From: Patescibacteria group bacterium
Lineage (GTDB): Bacteria; Patescibacteria; Microgenomatia; Daviesbacterales; UBA10151
NCBI GenBank assembly: GCA_023487645.1
Contig: JAMDBX010000011.1
Location: 1-15,059 of the forward strand
Direction of reading: 5' to 3'
Length of the DNA stretch: 15,059 nucleotides
Shown: one piece after another, positions 6,106-13,605 of the stretch
Layout of the letters: every line of letters starts with the position of its first letter
Position numbering within the stretch: position 1 is the stretch's first letter
Translations under genes and position numbers: made by a program
Notes under the pieces: model-generated
Told to the model about the DNA's origin: nothing
What the model saw: only the letters and a program-made list of their open reading frames with translations
The model's database searches: none

Positions 6106-6821
6106 GCTAAAACTTCAAATCCCAACTCAGTAATATCAAACTTATATTGGGTTCGGGAAAGCAGTGGCCCCCGGCAAATTTTATCCTGGGGGATTGGATT
6201 TTGGATTTGGTACTTTACGCGGGAAATGAGTTCTTCCAGGAGCCAGTTGGGGATAATATCCCTTTCTGAAGGGTAAACAAAGCGGAAGTTAAGGATCAGT
6301 GATAAAAGTATTTCCCAGTGATTTTCCATGCGGACGAGTAGTCTTTTCCAATTTAACTGCCTGCCGGTTATTAAAATAAGGTGGTTGATATCAGCGCCGT
6401 CATAATGATCGCGGTCTTGGATATACGCTTTGCACCAAATTAATTCTTCTTTTGGGATAAGTTTGACCTGGTAGCCCAGAAGCTTAATATAAACGGCATT
6501 TTCAAACCAGGAATCGTCAACAGTGATGATATAGTTTGGTGAAGAAAACAATATGTCAACATGATCCTTGGCTTCTATCACCTGCGCCAGCCACCTTTCA
6601 TCCAATATTTTGATATCTATGCCGGTTTGTTTGAGGATTGCCACAATTTTGGGAAAATCCCCGGCTTTACAAAAAACATCAAGGTCGTTAGTCGGGCGGT
6701 TAAAGCTTGTATATTCATATACTGCAAATCCTCCTCCAATCACAAAAGGAACACCGGTTTTGATAATAATACTCAAAATCCTGCCATAAAAATCCCTGGC
6801 AGCAGACTGGTTTTTCGGCAC
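6102..6821 (-). CDS. Nucleotidyltransferase-fold protein coupled to the phosphoesterase
   Basis: The 239-residue protein starts at a GTG (6821). The polymerase-beta-type nucleotidyltransferase core is clear: GVPFVIGGGFAVYEY (residues 23-37, GG motif), RPTNDLDVF (42-50, metal-binding D46 and D48) and the third acid in HVDILF (D89). The second half includes IWCKAYIQDRDHYDGADINH, a conserved stretch of this uncharacterised family. It resembles proteins loosely related to AbiEii-type and NTP_transf_5 nucleotidyltransferases. The acceptor (tRNA, protein or small molecule) is unknown. A TATCGT box six bases before the GTG suggests a leaderless mRNA; no Shine-Dalgarno is seen. The adjacent, translationally coupled phosphoesterase suggests a pair that adds and removes a nucleotide or phosphate, which is inference. 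Confidence 0.85.
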   Translation of the reverse strand: MPKNQSAARDFYGRILSIIIKTGVPFVIGGGFAVYEYTSFNRPTNDLDVFCKAGDFPKIVAILKQTGIDIKILDERWLAQVIEAKDHVDILFSSPNYIITVDDSWFENAVYIKLLGYQVKLIPKEELIWCKAYIQDRDHYDGADINHLILITGRQLNWKRLLVRMENHWEILLSLILNFRFVYPSERDIIPNWLLEELISRVKYQIQNPIPQDKICRGPLLSRTQYKFDITELGFEVLA

Positions 6822-6827
6822 GAGGTA

Positions 6828-6833
6828 ACGATA
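6828..6833 (-). promoter_or_regulatory. -10-like box (TATCGT) of the nucleotidyltransferase/phosphoesterase operon
   Basis: TATCGT keeps the conserved T-A-T/T positions of a -10 box and is followed by tacctc and the GTG at 6821. The six-base spacing equals that at 3529-3534. It departs from consensus at two positions, so support rests mostly on position. Confidence 0.35.
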
Positions 6834-6900
6834 AGACTGTACTGTTATAAGGTTATTAAAATTTGGTAATAATCATGAAAGTAATTTCGGTATCTTCCAT

Positions 6901-6933
6901 AGTTCTTACTCAGTTCTGACTTAGTTATGACTC
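6901..6933 (+). repeat. Three tandem 11-bp direct repeats upstream of the CapA-like operon
   Basis: The units are AGTTCTTACTC (6901-6911), AGTTCTGACTT (6912-6922) and AGTTATGACTC (6923-6933). Each pair differs at two positions, consensus AGTTCTGACTC. Eleven-base direct repeats with a conserved block and one unit per helical turn are the usual binding layout of OmpR/PhoB-family response regulators. The array ends 16 bp before an extended -10 box (6950-6958), the position expected of an activator replacing a -35 box. The regulator itself is not in this window. Confidence 0.7.
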
Positions 6934-6949
6934 TTAATTTAAATCCGGC

Positions 6950-6958
6950 TGTTAGGAT
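6950..6958 (+). promoter_or_regulatory. Extended -10 (TGTTAGGAT) of the CapA-to-debranching-enzyme operon
   Basis: TGtTAGGAT fits TGnTATAAT with two changes in the variable positions. Predicted initiation near 6965 leaves a leader of about 11 nt before the GTG at 6976. No -35 hexamer is evident at 17 bp; the 11-bp repeats occupy that side. Confidence 0.4.
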
Positions 6959-6975
6959 GAAAGGTATTTGAAGAT

Positions 6976-7965
6976 GTGAAATTACTTTTTATTGGCGACG
7001 TTATGTTAGGTCGATTAGTGAATGAGGTTTTAAAAAAAGAATCTCCCGAATATCCGTGGGGAGATACTTTGGATATTTTTCAGCAGGCTGATTATAGAAT
7101 CTGTAATTTAGAATGTGTTATCTCTGACAAAGGTCAGCCCTGGACCATTACTCCCAAAGCTTTCCATTTTCGGTCAGACAACAAGAATATCGCCGTGTTA
7201 GAAAAAGCCCGGATTGATATGGTGTCTTTGGCCAATAACCATGTTTTGGATTATGAGGATGAAGCTATGATGGATATGCTGGAAATTTTGGATGACGGAG
7301 GGGTGGCCTACGCCGGAGCCGGTATGATTTTTGTTGAGGCTTCTGCCCCGACAATTTTAACAACTCAAAAAGAAAAGCTCAAAATTGGCTTGATTGCTTT
7401 TACAGACAACGAGCCGGAATGGGAAGCCTCCGGCGATGATGACCCTGGAGTTTTTTATGTACCAGTGGATTTGGCGGATAAGCGGGCGGAATACTTAATG
7501 CATCAGGTTCAGGAAGCAAAAAAAGAGGCAAATTTCTTAATTGTGTCTGCTCATTGGGGGCCTAATTGGGGACACCGGCCTCAACCGGAACATATTCCTT
7601 TTGCTAAGGCCTTGATTGATGCCGGAGCAGATTTAATTTTTGGTCACTCAGCCCATGTTTTTCAGGGAATTGAGATTTATAAAGGAAAACCAATTCTATA
7701 TTCCACTGGAGATTTTGTAGATGATTATGCGGTGGATGAAATCGAGAGAAATGATCAGTCGTTTATTTTTGAGGTTGAGGTTGATGAAAAAGGCGGATTA
7801 AGAGGGATAAAACTTTACCCGACTGTTATTAGGAATATGCAGGCCAGAATTGCTCAGGAGCCGGAGCTTAAGGATATTGTTTTTAAAATGATTGAGCTTT
7901 GTGATGAGTTTAATACCAAAAGTACTTGGTTGGAAAGTGAGCATTGCTTGGAAATACGAACATGA
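6976..7965 (+). CDS. CapA-like (poly-gamma-glutamate capsule synthesis type) metallophosphoesterase-fold protein
   Basis: The 329-residue protein starts at a GTG (6976) with weak AAAGG upstream. CapA-domain motifs are present in order: FIGDVMLGR (residues 5-13), ICNLECVI (42-49), SLANNHVLDY (84-93), VSAHWGPNWGHRPQPEH (190-206) and FGHSAHVFQGIEIYKGKPIL (222-241), followed by YSTGDF. These supply the His/Asp/Asn ligands of the calcineurin-like fold. Family members occur in polyglutamate capsule loci but also in many genomes without them. This one lacks a signal peptide or anchor and no capsule genes flank it, so a cytoplasmic role is inferred and the capsule label should not be taken literally. 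It is the first gene of a five-gene operon; its TGA overlaps the next ATG by four bases. Confidence 0.85.
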   Translation: MKLLFIGDVMLGRLVNEVLKKESPEYPWGDTLDIFQQADYRICNLECVISDKGQPWTITPKAFHFRSDNKNIAVLEKARIDMVSLANNHVLDYEDEAMMDMLEILDDGGVAYAGAGMIFVEASAPTILTTQKEKLKIGLIAFTDNEPEWEASGDDDPGVFYVPVDLADKRAEYLMHQVQEAKKEANFLIVSAHWGPNWGHRPQPEHIPFAKALIDAGADLIFGHSAHVFQGIEIYKGKPILYSTGDFVDDYAVDEIERNDQSFIFEVEVDEKGGLRGIKLYPTVIRNMQARIAQEPELKDIVFKMIELCDEFNTKSTWLESEHCLEIRT

Positions 7966-8786
7966 ATGGTATTATTGAAGCTAAATTGCTGGATCCATAT
8001 AAAAATCAGCCAATTGCCTTAAAGGTGGTTTCTGCCGGTGATTTGGAAATTACTCCGCACGCCAGAAAGCCCAGTGATTTCCACATTAAGCGCTTAATTC
8101 ACTCTATTGAGAAGCTTGGTTTCCTTGTTCCACTAATCGTAGTGGAGGATCCGCAAAAGGCGGGTAAATATCAAATTATCGACGGTCAGCATCGTTTTAT
8201 CGCTGCTACCATGATGCAGATTAATAAACTGCCGGTAATTGTAGTTCCTTCGTATTTGGCCGAAAGCTTGATGAATTTTAATACGGAAAAAGAGATGAAC
8301 ATTAGGGAAAGGTCAGCTATTGCCTTGTCAATTTACCGGCATTACTTATCTATTAAACCGGGGATGTTGGAAGCGGCGGCGGAAATTATTAATGCTTTAG
8401 AACATGCGTATTTAGTGACATTAGGATTAGGGTATGAAAGGACTGAAGATTTATCCGGATCAGCTTTTGAGAGTGTACTGTCCAAATGTGATTTCTTTTT
8501 AAGCACTCCCCTCAAAATTGCTCATAAAATCAGGGAAGATAGAGCCCAGTCGGTTTTGACTGCGAATACCCTGATCAAAAATATTTCTGAGCGGCTGCGG
8601 GAACTAGGACAGTGGCATCCTTATGTGTACCAGCAGATTGTAACCTGGGCGAACCCTTTTAAAAGGAAAAGGGTGACAGTTGAGTTTGATGAACTCTTTC
8701 CGCCCCTTTTAGAAAACCTGGAGAAATTAAGTAAAGACCCCAAGCCTTTCATTGAAGAGGTTTTAAAAGAAGAAGAGGAGGGTTAA
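7962..8786 (+). CDS. ParB/sulfiredoxin-like N-terminal domain protein
   Basis: The protein is 274 residues from the ATG overlapping the CapA-like stop (ATGA). A TTG 18 nt upstream is in frame, but the overlap start is preferred. Residues about 22-95 form a ParB/Srx-type domain: HIKRLIHSIEKLGFLVPLIV (41-60), then YQIIDGQHRFIAA (70-82) with the nucleotide-binding GxHR motif. The HTH and dimerisation regions of chromosome-partitioning ParB are not recognisable, so this is not a parABS protein. The rest is helical, including a conserved-looking MNFNTEKEMNIRERS. ParB-fold domains bind or hydrolyse CTP/ATP or act as nucleases or kinases; which applies here is unknown. Its place between CapA-like and sugar enzymes is unusual. 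Confidence 0.75.
   Translation: MNGIIEAKLLDPYKNQPIALKVVSAGDLEITPHARKPSDFHIKRLIHSIEKLGFLVPLIVVEDPQKAGKYQIIDGQHRFIAATMMQINKLPVIVVPSYLAESLMNFNTEKEMNIRERSAIALSIYRHYLSIKPGMLEAAAEIINALEHAYLVTLGLGYERTEDLSGSAFESVLSKCDFFLSTPLKIAHKIREDRAQSVLTANTLIKNISERLRELGQWHPYVYQQIVTWANPFKRKRVTVEFDELFPPLLENLEKLSKDPKPFIEEVLKEEEEG
8776..8781 (+). promoter_or_regulatory. Perfect Shine-Dalgarno (AGGAGG) that sets the CTG start of the GT4 gene
   Basis: AGGAGG lies in the last codons of the ParB-like gene and is followed by six bases (gttaat) and the CTG at 8788. The spacing is ideal for initiation at that CTG. The nearest standard in-frame start is a GTG at 8824, more than 40 nt away and without an SD. Confidence 0.7.
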
Positions 8787-8787
8787 T

Positions 8788-9825
8788 CTGAAAATAGCCC
8801 AAATCGCTACCATCATTGAACGGGTGCCGCCGAAAAAATATGGCGGTTCGGAACGGATTGTTTATACTTTAACAGAGGAGCTAATAAAAAGAGGGCACGA
8901 AGTAACTCTTTTTGCCAGCGGCGACTCGCAAACTTCAGCCAAGCTTGTTTCGGTGTATCCAAGATCACTGCGGGAAGCAAAGATAAAGGATATGTATGAT
9001 TTGAACGACTTGACACTACTTCATCTCGGTACACCATATACCATGGAAGATCAGTTTGATATTGTCCATGACCATATTGGTGTATTTAGTTTGCCGGTGG
9101 CTCAAAAATCCAAAACTCCGGTTTTGATGACTTTGCATGGTCCGTTTACCGCGACTAACAGGCGTCTATACAGTACGTTTCGAAACCCTTATCTGGCGGC
9201 AATTTCCCGCTCCCAGGTTAAATTTGCTCCACCGGTCGCCACTGTGGCCGGTGTTGTTTATAACGGGCTGGCCATGGATGGGTATCCGTATTCTTCGGAA
9301 AACGACGGGTATTTACTTTTTGTGGGGAGGATTTCAATGGAGAAAGGAACCCATCATGCGATAGAAGTGGCGCAAAATCTTGATCTGCCGCTGATTATTG
9401 CTGCAAAGCTGGATCTAACTGACGTAGCTTATTTTAATGAGTATGTCGGGCCGCAGCTTTCCGATGATCGGATCCGCTGGATCGGTGAAGTAGACGAGGT
9501 AGAAAGGAATAAACTGATGAGCCGGGCGCTTTGCTTGCTACACCCCATTACCTGGAGGGAGCCGTTTGGATTAACGATGATTGAGGCAATGGCTTGCGGT
9601 TGTCCGGTTATTGCCTTCAATAAAGGGTCAATTCTGGAAATCGTTGTTGATGGTAAAACCGGATTTATTGTTGAGGATTTGGAAGGGATGATTGAAGCGG
9701 TAAGTAAGGTAGGATCCATTGACCGGTCATTCTGTCGAAGGTATGCGTTGGACAATTTTAATGCCAGTAGAATGACTGACGGATATGAAGATATCTACCG
9801 TCGGATATTAGAAAACAAAAAATGA
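8788..9825 (+). CDS. GT4-family glycosyltransferase with non-canonical CTG start
   Basis: Read from CTG at 8788 the protein is 345 residues, beginning KIAQIATIIERVPPKKYGG. This is the expected first strand and glycine turn of a GT-B fold, and close relatives usually start MKIAQIAP. The first standard start (GTG 8824) would remove the first strand. Other motifs: RGHEVTLFASGD (35-46), HDHIG (94-98), LLFVGRISMEKG (176-187, nucleotide-sugar domain), and REPFGLTMIEAMA (257-269) with the E258-x7-E266 pair of retaining GT4 enzymes. It transfers a sugar from an NDP donor; donor and acceptor are unknown. No signal or membrane segment is present. It follows the ParB-like stop by one base and its TGA overlaps the next ATG, so it is tightly coupled in the operon. 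Confidence 0.9.
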   Translation: MKIAQIATIIERVPPKKYGGSERIVYTLTEELIKRGHEVTLFASGDSQTSAKLVSVYPRSLREAKIKDMYDLNDLTLLHLGTPYTMEDQFDIVHDHIGVFSLPVAQKSKTPVLMTLHGPFTATNRRLYSTFRNPYLAAISRSQVKFAPPVATVAGVVYNGLAMDGYPYSSENDGYLLFVGRISMEKGTHHAIEVAQNLDLPLIIAAKLDLTDVAYFNEYVGPQLSDDRIRWIGEVDEVERNKLMSRALCLLHPITWREPFGLTMIEAMACGCPVIAFNKGSILEIVVDGKTGFIVEDLEGMIEAVSKVGSIDRSFCRRYALDNFNASRMTDGYEDIYRRILENKK

Positions 9826-11081
9826 ATTTCCAAGGATTACAAAAAGTTGATTATCAACCAAAATCGCTTTTGGAATACACAAATCTGATGCCTGAGGTTG
9901 TTAAAGAAATTCAAAGTGTAGCCAAGGATTTGAAGGGGTTAAGGGTAGTTCATCTTAATGCTACGGCAGTGGGCGGAGGAGTGGCGGAAATACTGCGTTC
10001 AGAGGTGCCTTTGCAAACAGATACAGGGTTGGATGAAAGTTGGTATGTAATTCCTCCGAACATGGAATTTTTTGAAGTGACCAAAAAGATCCATAACTTA
10101 ATGCAGGGGAAGCCGAGCAGATTAAAAACACAGGAGAAAAAGGTCTATATCCAATACAACAAATTTATTGCCCAGGCTCTGAGCGAGCTGCAGCCACAGC
10201 CTCAGATTCTGATCATTCATGACCCGCAGCCGGCTGCCTTGATTAGCTTTTTAAGTGAGGAAAGACCAGATTTTGTGATTTGGCGCTGCCACATTGATAC
10301 TTCTTCTCCTAATCCGGCTATGTGGCAATTCCTGCTACCTTATCTTAAATGTTTTGACCATTTTATTTTTACCCTGCCGGAATATACACATAAAGATTTT
10401 CCGCCCCCAAACCAAAGCAGTTTTTTTACTCCGGTGATTGACCCTTTTTCTGCTAAAAATATATTAATGGATAAAGGCCAAGCCAAAGAATATACTAAAA
10501 AATTTGGCATAGATATTGTTAAACCACTGGTTACCCAAGTCTCGCGTCTTGATCCCTGGAAAGATCCCTTGGGAGTAATTGATGCCTATCGGTTGGCAAA
10601 AAAGGAAATTCCTACTCTGCAACTGGCACTGGTAGCCCAATCAGCCACCGATGACCCGGAAGGGGAAGTTTTGTATACCAAAGTGAGAGATTATATTGGA
10701 GGTGAAAAAGGAATTTTTTTGCTGGTAAACCTAAGAAATAACGATAAAGCAGTCAATGCCTTCCAAACCGCCTCAAGTATTATCTTGCAGAAATCGATCC
10801 GGGAAGGGTTTGGTCTGACGGTTACTGAAGCGATGTGGAAAGGTGCGGTTGTCATAGGCGGGAATGTGGGCGGCATAAAACTGCAGATTAAAGATGGTGT
10901 TAACGGTTTTGTGGTCAACTCGCCTATCGAGGCCGCCCGGAAAATTATATATGTGCTTAATAATCCGCAGGTACAGGAAAAGATCTCCCAAAACGCCCAT
11001 GAATCCGTCAAAAATAAATTTTTAATGCCACACGCAATTATCAACTATCTCAACTTATTTAAAACATTATTAAACAGATGA
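9822..11081 (+). CDS. treT: TreT-type trehalose synthase-like GT4 glycosyltransferase
   Basis: The 419-residue protein resembles the trehalose glycosyltransferring synthase/trehalose phosphorylase group rather than general GT4 enzymes. Features are VVHLNATAVGGGVAEIL (residues 42-58, glycine-rich donor/acceptor loop), ILIIHDPQPAALI (129-141), IWRCHIDTSSPN (153-164), VTQVSRLDPWKDPLGVI (237-253), LALVAQSATDDPEGE (268-282) and REGFGLTVTEAMWKG (327-341) with E328 and E336. TreT makes trehalose from NDP-glucose and glucose, reversibly. Specificity for glucose versus glucose-1-phosphate or another acceptor cannot be read from sequence alone, so the symbol is provisional. Its ATG overlaps the preceding TGA (ATGA), and the debranching-type gene follows after 10 nt. 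It may supply a compatible solute under stress. Confidence 0.8.
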   Translation: MNFQGLQKVDYQPKSLLEYTNLMPEVVKEIQSVAKDLKGLRVVHLNATAVGGGVAEILRSEVPLQTDTGLDESWYVIPPNMEFFEVTKKIHNLMQGKPSRLKTQEKKVYIQYNKFIAQALSELQPQPQILIIHDPQPAALISFLSEERPDFVIWRCHIDTSSPNPAMWQFLLPYLKCFDHFIFTLPEYTHKDFPPPNQSSFFTPVIDPFSAKNILMDKGQAKEYTKKFGIDIVKPLVTQVSRLDPWKDPLGVIDAYRLAKKEIPTLQLALVAQSATDDPEGEVLYTKVRDYIGGEKGIFLLVNLRNNDKAVNAFQTASSIILQKSIREGFGLTVTEAMWKGAVVIGGNVGGIKLQIKDGVNGFVVNSPIEAARKIIYVLNNPQVQEKISQNAHESVKNKFLMPHAIINYLNLFKTLLNR

Positions 11082-11091
11082 AGCTGGATTT

Positions 11092-13152
11092 ATGAGAAGA
11101 AGCAATCTTGTTATCAGCAGCGGAAATATTTTTATGATTTCAAATTTTACCGGTGATATTGTGGCTCAGGATTATCAGGGCCTATTTTCTGCTGATGTTA
11201 GACACCTGAGCAAACTAGAACTGCTTATTAATAATAGTCCTCTCGAGGCTTTGTCATCTCAGGAGACAGGTTTTCATAGCGCTTCCATAGTTTTAGGCAA
11301 TTATCCGACCAAAGACCTTTCAAGGTTTGATTTAACTATCATCCGTAAACGTACCATTACTAAAATATTCCACGAAGATATAGAAGTAAAGAATAATACT
11401 CAAAAGCAGTTAAGTTTTCTGCTGGGTTTAAAGTTCGATACTGATTTTTCCGATATATTTGAGATTAGAGCCTTAACTCGCGGAGGAAACCAGGAGCATC
11501 CTAATAAACGTTTCATTACAAAAAACTTTAGGAAAAAACATCTGCTGATTTTTTCCTATGCCAGAGATGCTTTTAGAAGAACTACCGTCATCCATTTTAG
11601 TCAACCAGTTCAGTTAAAAGGCAATATTGTTAATCTTTCCGTTTCGCTTCAACCGAAACAACGGCTTACTTTTTCGTTTTCAATTGCTTTCTTGGCAGGG
11701 AGAAAAACAATTACGGTCAGAAGGTTGGAAAAAATAAAAAAAGAAGCAGAGATTTTAAAGGAGTGGCACTGGTCAAAATTGACGCTGCAGACTGACTGGG
11801 ATGATTTCGAGCAGGCAATTAGCCAAAGTCTAAGCGACCTAGCAGCACTTCGTATCTACCAGGAAGAAATGCCTGGGAAAATTACTTCGCTGCCTGCTGC
11901 CGGTATCCCTTGGTTCGTGGCAATTTTTGGCCGGGATAGTTTAATAACTGCTTATCAAACCATAATCTTTGGATTAGAGTTAGCAATTTCAACTCTTAAA
12001 TTTTTGGCAAAATACCAGGGGAAAGAAGTAAACCCCTTGCGGGATGAGCAGCCGGGAAAAATTTTGCACGAAATGCGCTTTGGCGAGACGGCCTATTTTA
12101 GGAATTGGGTGCCGTTTCCTTATTATGGAGCTGTAGATACCACGCCGCTTTTTTTGATACTTTTATCCGAGGTTTACCGATTCGGAGCCTCAGTTGGGTT
12201 CATTAAAGAGATGAAGGATTCAGCTCTTAAGGCGCTAAAATGGATTGATGAGTATGGTGATATGGATCAGGATGGCTTTGTGGAGTATCAAAGGGGGTCA
12301 GAAAGGGGGCTTAAAAATCAAAACTGGCGCGATTCCTGGGATTCAATGATTTTTAGAAACGGAGAAATAGCCCAAACCCCGATTACCTCAAGTGATGTCC
12401 AGGGTTATGTCTATGATGCAAAAATGCGCATTGCCGAGATTGCCAGATCTGTTTGGCAGGACATCTCTCTGGCAGTAAGGCTGGAACAAGAAGCAGCCGA
12501 GCTTAAAGGTAGGTTTAACGAAGCCTTTTGGATTAAAAGTAAGGGCTATTTTGCTTTAGGATTGGATAGAAACAAAAGACAGATTGACTCACTTTCTTCT
12601 GGTATCGGCCAGTTGCTTTGGAGTGATATTGTAAACGAAGAAAAGATCCCGCGAGTAGTAAGTCTTCTTTTTTCAAATGGGTTATACAGCGGGTGGGGAG
12701 TGAGAACTATCAGCAAAGATGATAAAGGATATAATCCGTTGATTTACCATCGGGGAACGGTTTGGCCGCATGATAATAGTTTGATTGCAGCCGGATTGGT
12801 TAAGGCCGGACAAAGAGAGAAAGCTTTGCAGATAATTCTTGATACGATTACAGCCAGCTCCTTTTTTAATTACCGATTGCCGGAAGTATTTGCCGGCTTT
12901 GACCGGTCTGAAATTCCGTTTCCGGTCCAATACCCCACCGCTGCCAGTCCGCAAGCCTGGTCAGCCGGAGCCCCAATCCTTTTCCTGCGTCTGCTTTTAG
13001 GGATAGAGCCTGATATCAAACGTCAAACATTGCGGATAAATCCGATGTTACCGCCAAATATGGATTACCTTACCGTCGATGGTATTTCTGCCTTCAGAAA
13101 ATATTTTTCCATTAGGGCTGGCAAAGACGGGTCAAAGATTGTACCGCAGTAA
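11092..13152 (+). CDS. Amylo-alpha-1,6-glucosidase / glycogen-debranching-type glycoside hydrolase
   Basis: The 686-residue protein has two parts. Residues about 1-205 form a beta-rich N-terminal domain (SGNIFMISNFTGDI, then DYQGLFSADVRHLS) typical of GDE_N_bis (PF14742). The remainder is an (alpha/alpha)6 barrel with PWFVAIFGRDSLITAYQT (273-290), LHEMRFGE (325-332), YYGAVDTTPLFL (344-355), DQDGFVEYQRG (392-402), NWRDSWDSM (411-419, candidate catalytic acid region) and YHRGTVWPHDNSLIAAGL (552-569). These match the family annotated as amylo-alpha-1,6-glucosidases, which cleave branch-point glucose or act on glucosylated osmolytes. It lacks a signal peptide, so it is cytoplasmic. There is no strong Shine-Dalgarno; coupling to the TreT-like gene 10 nt upstream is likely. 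It closes the operon and converges on the PEBP gene. Confidence 0.85.
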   Translation: MRRSNLVISSGNIFMISNFTGDIVAQDYQGLFSADVRHLSKLELLINNSPLEALSSQETGFHSASIVLGNYPTKDLSRFDLTIIRKRTITKIFHEDIEVKNNTQKQLSFLLGLKFDTDFSDIFEIRALTRGGNQEHPNKRFITKNFRKKHLLIFSYARDAFRRTTVIHFSQPVQLKGNIVNLSVSLQPKQRLTFSFSIAFLAGRKTITVRRLEKIKKEAEILKEWHWSKLTLQTDWDDFEQAISQSLSDLAALRIYQEEMPGKITSLPAAGIPWFVAIFGRDSLITAYQTIIFGLELAISTLKFLAKYQGKEVNPLRDEQPGKILHEMRFGETAYFRNWVPFPYYGAVDTTPLFLILLSEVYRFGASVGFIKEMKDSALKALKWIDEYGDMDQDGFVEYQRGSERGLKNQNWRDSWDSMIFRNGEIAQTPITSSDVQGYVYDAKMRIAEIARSVWQDISLAVRLEQEAAELKGRFNEAFWIKSKGYFALGLDRNKRQIDSLSSGIGQLLWSDIVNEEKIPRVVSLLFSNGLYSGWGVRTISKDDKGYNPLIYHRGTVWPHDNSLIAAGLVKAGQREKALQIILDTITASSFFNYRLPEVFAGFDRSEIPFPVQYPTAASPQAWSAGAPILFLRLLLGIEPDIKRQTLRINPMLPPNMDYLTVDGISAFRKYFSIRAGKDGSKIVPQ

Positions 13153-13167
13153 AGGATGAATTAAATT

Positions 13168-13605
13168 TTATCTGCCGTATGTTCCGATAATTTGAGCTGC
13201 ATCAATAACATGGCCTTCTATTGCTTCCAGGATTTCTTCGGCTGTTGCGCCTGCTTCTAAATCCAATGGTCCGTCTAAAGCATAAAGGGTGAAGATGTAT
13301 TTGTGAATACCCGAAGGAGGGCAAGGGCCGCTGTATTCTGAGTGTTCAGAATCATTTTTCCCCTCTATTGCTGTTGACGGTACGCTATCTTCGTCAATAT
13401 GGTCGGTGCCTGGATCCATATTGAATAATAACCAATGATAAAAGGTCTTGCCCGGTGCATCAGGATCAGAAACTATTAAGGCTAAGCTTGCCGCCTCGCT
13501 TGGAATATCTTCAAACTTTAAGGGAGGGTTAATATCTTCACCGTCACAAGTATATTTTTGAGGAATTTTTCCATTGTTTTCAAAAACCGGACTGGTTATT
13601 TCCAT
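13168..13605 (-). CDS. YbhB/YbcL family PEBP (Raf-kinase-inhibitor-like) protein
   Basis: The 145-residue protein carries the phosphatidylethanolamine-binding-protein pocket: SPVFENNGKIPQKYTCDG (residues 5-22), IVSDPDAPGKTFYHWLLFN (44-62, with D47-P-D-A-P and H57-W) and GPCPPSGIHKYIFTLYALD (92-110, with the conserved GPxPP-H). Length and motifs match bacterial YbhB/YbcL proteins. No signal peptide is present. Molecular function in bacteria is unresolved; ligand binding to small anionic or phospho-groups is the family-level expectation. It is a single gene converging on the debranching operon with 15 nt between, and no terminator hairpin is seen. A TATATT box (minus strand, about 18 nt before the ATG) could be its -10. 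Confidence 0.95.
   Translation of the reverse strand: MEITSPVFENNGKIPQKYTCDGEDINPPLKFEDIPSEAASLALIVSDPDAPGKTFYHWLLFNMDPGTDHIDEDSVPSTAIEGKNDSEHSEYSGPCPPSGIHKYIFTLYALDGPLDLEAGATAEEILEAIEGHVIDAAQIIGTYGR

Noticed and set aside
6875..6919. Short frame MKVISVSSIVLTQF upstream of the CapA-like gene
   Set aside because: Only 14 codons, no ribosome site, and it runs into the 11-bp repeat array; more likely non-coding.
6976..7965. Poly-gamma-glutamate capsule locus
   Set aside because: No CapB/CapC partners and no membrane anchor; the neighbours are sugar enzymes.
7962..8786. Chromosome-partitioning ParB and a nearby origin
   Set aside because: No ParA, no HTH domain, and no parS-like 16-bp palindromes or DnaA-box clusters were seen; only the N-terminal ParB-fold domain is shared.
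13153..13167. Intrinsic terminator between the convergent debranching-type and PEBP genes
   Set aside because: Only 15 nt, with no GC-rich stem or T-run; the same holds for the other convergent gaps (1539-1543, 5379-5388, 14708-14714).
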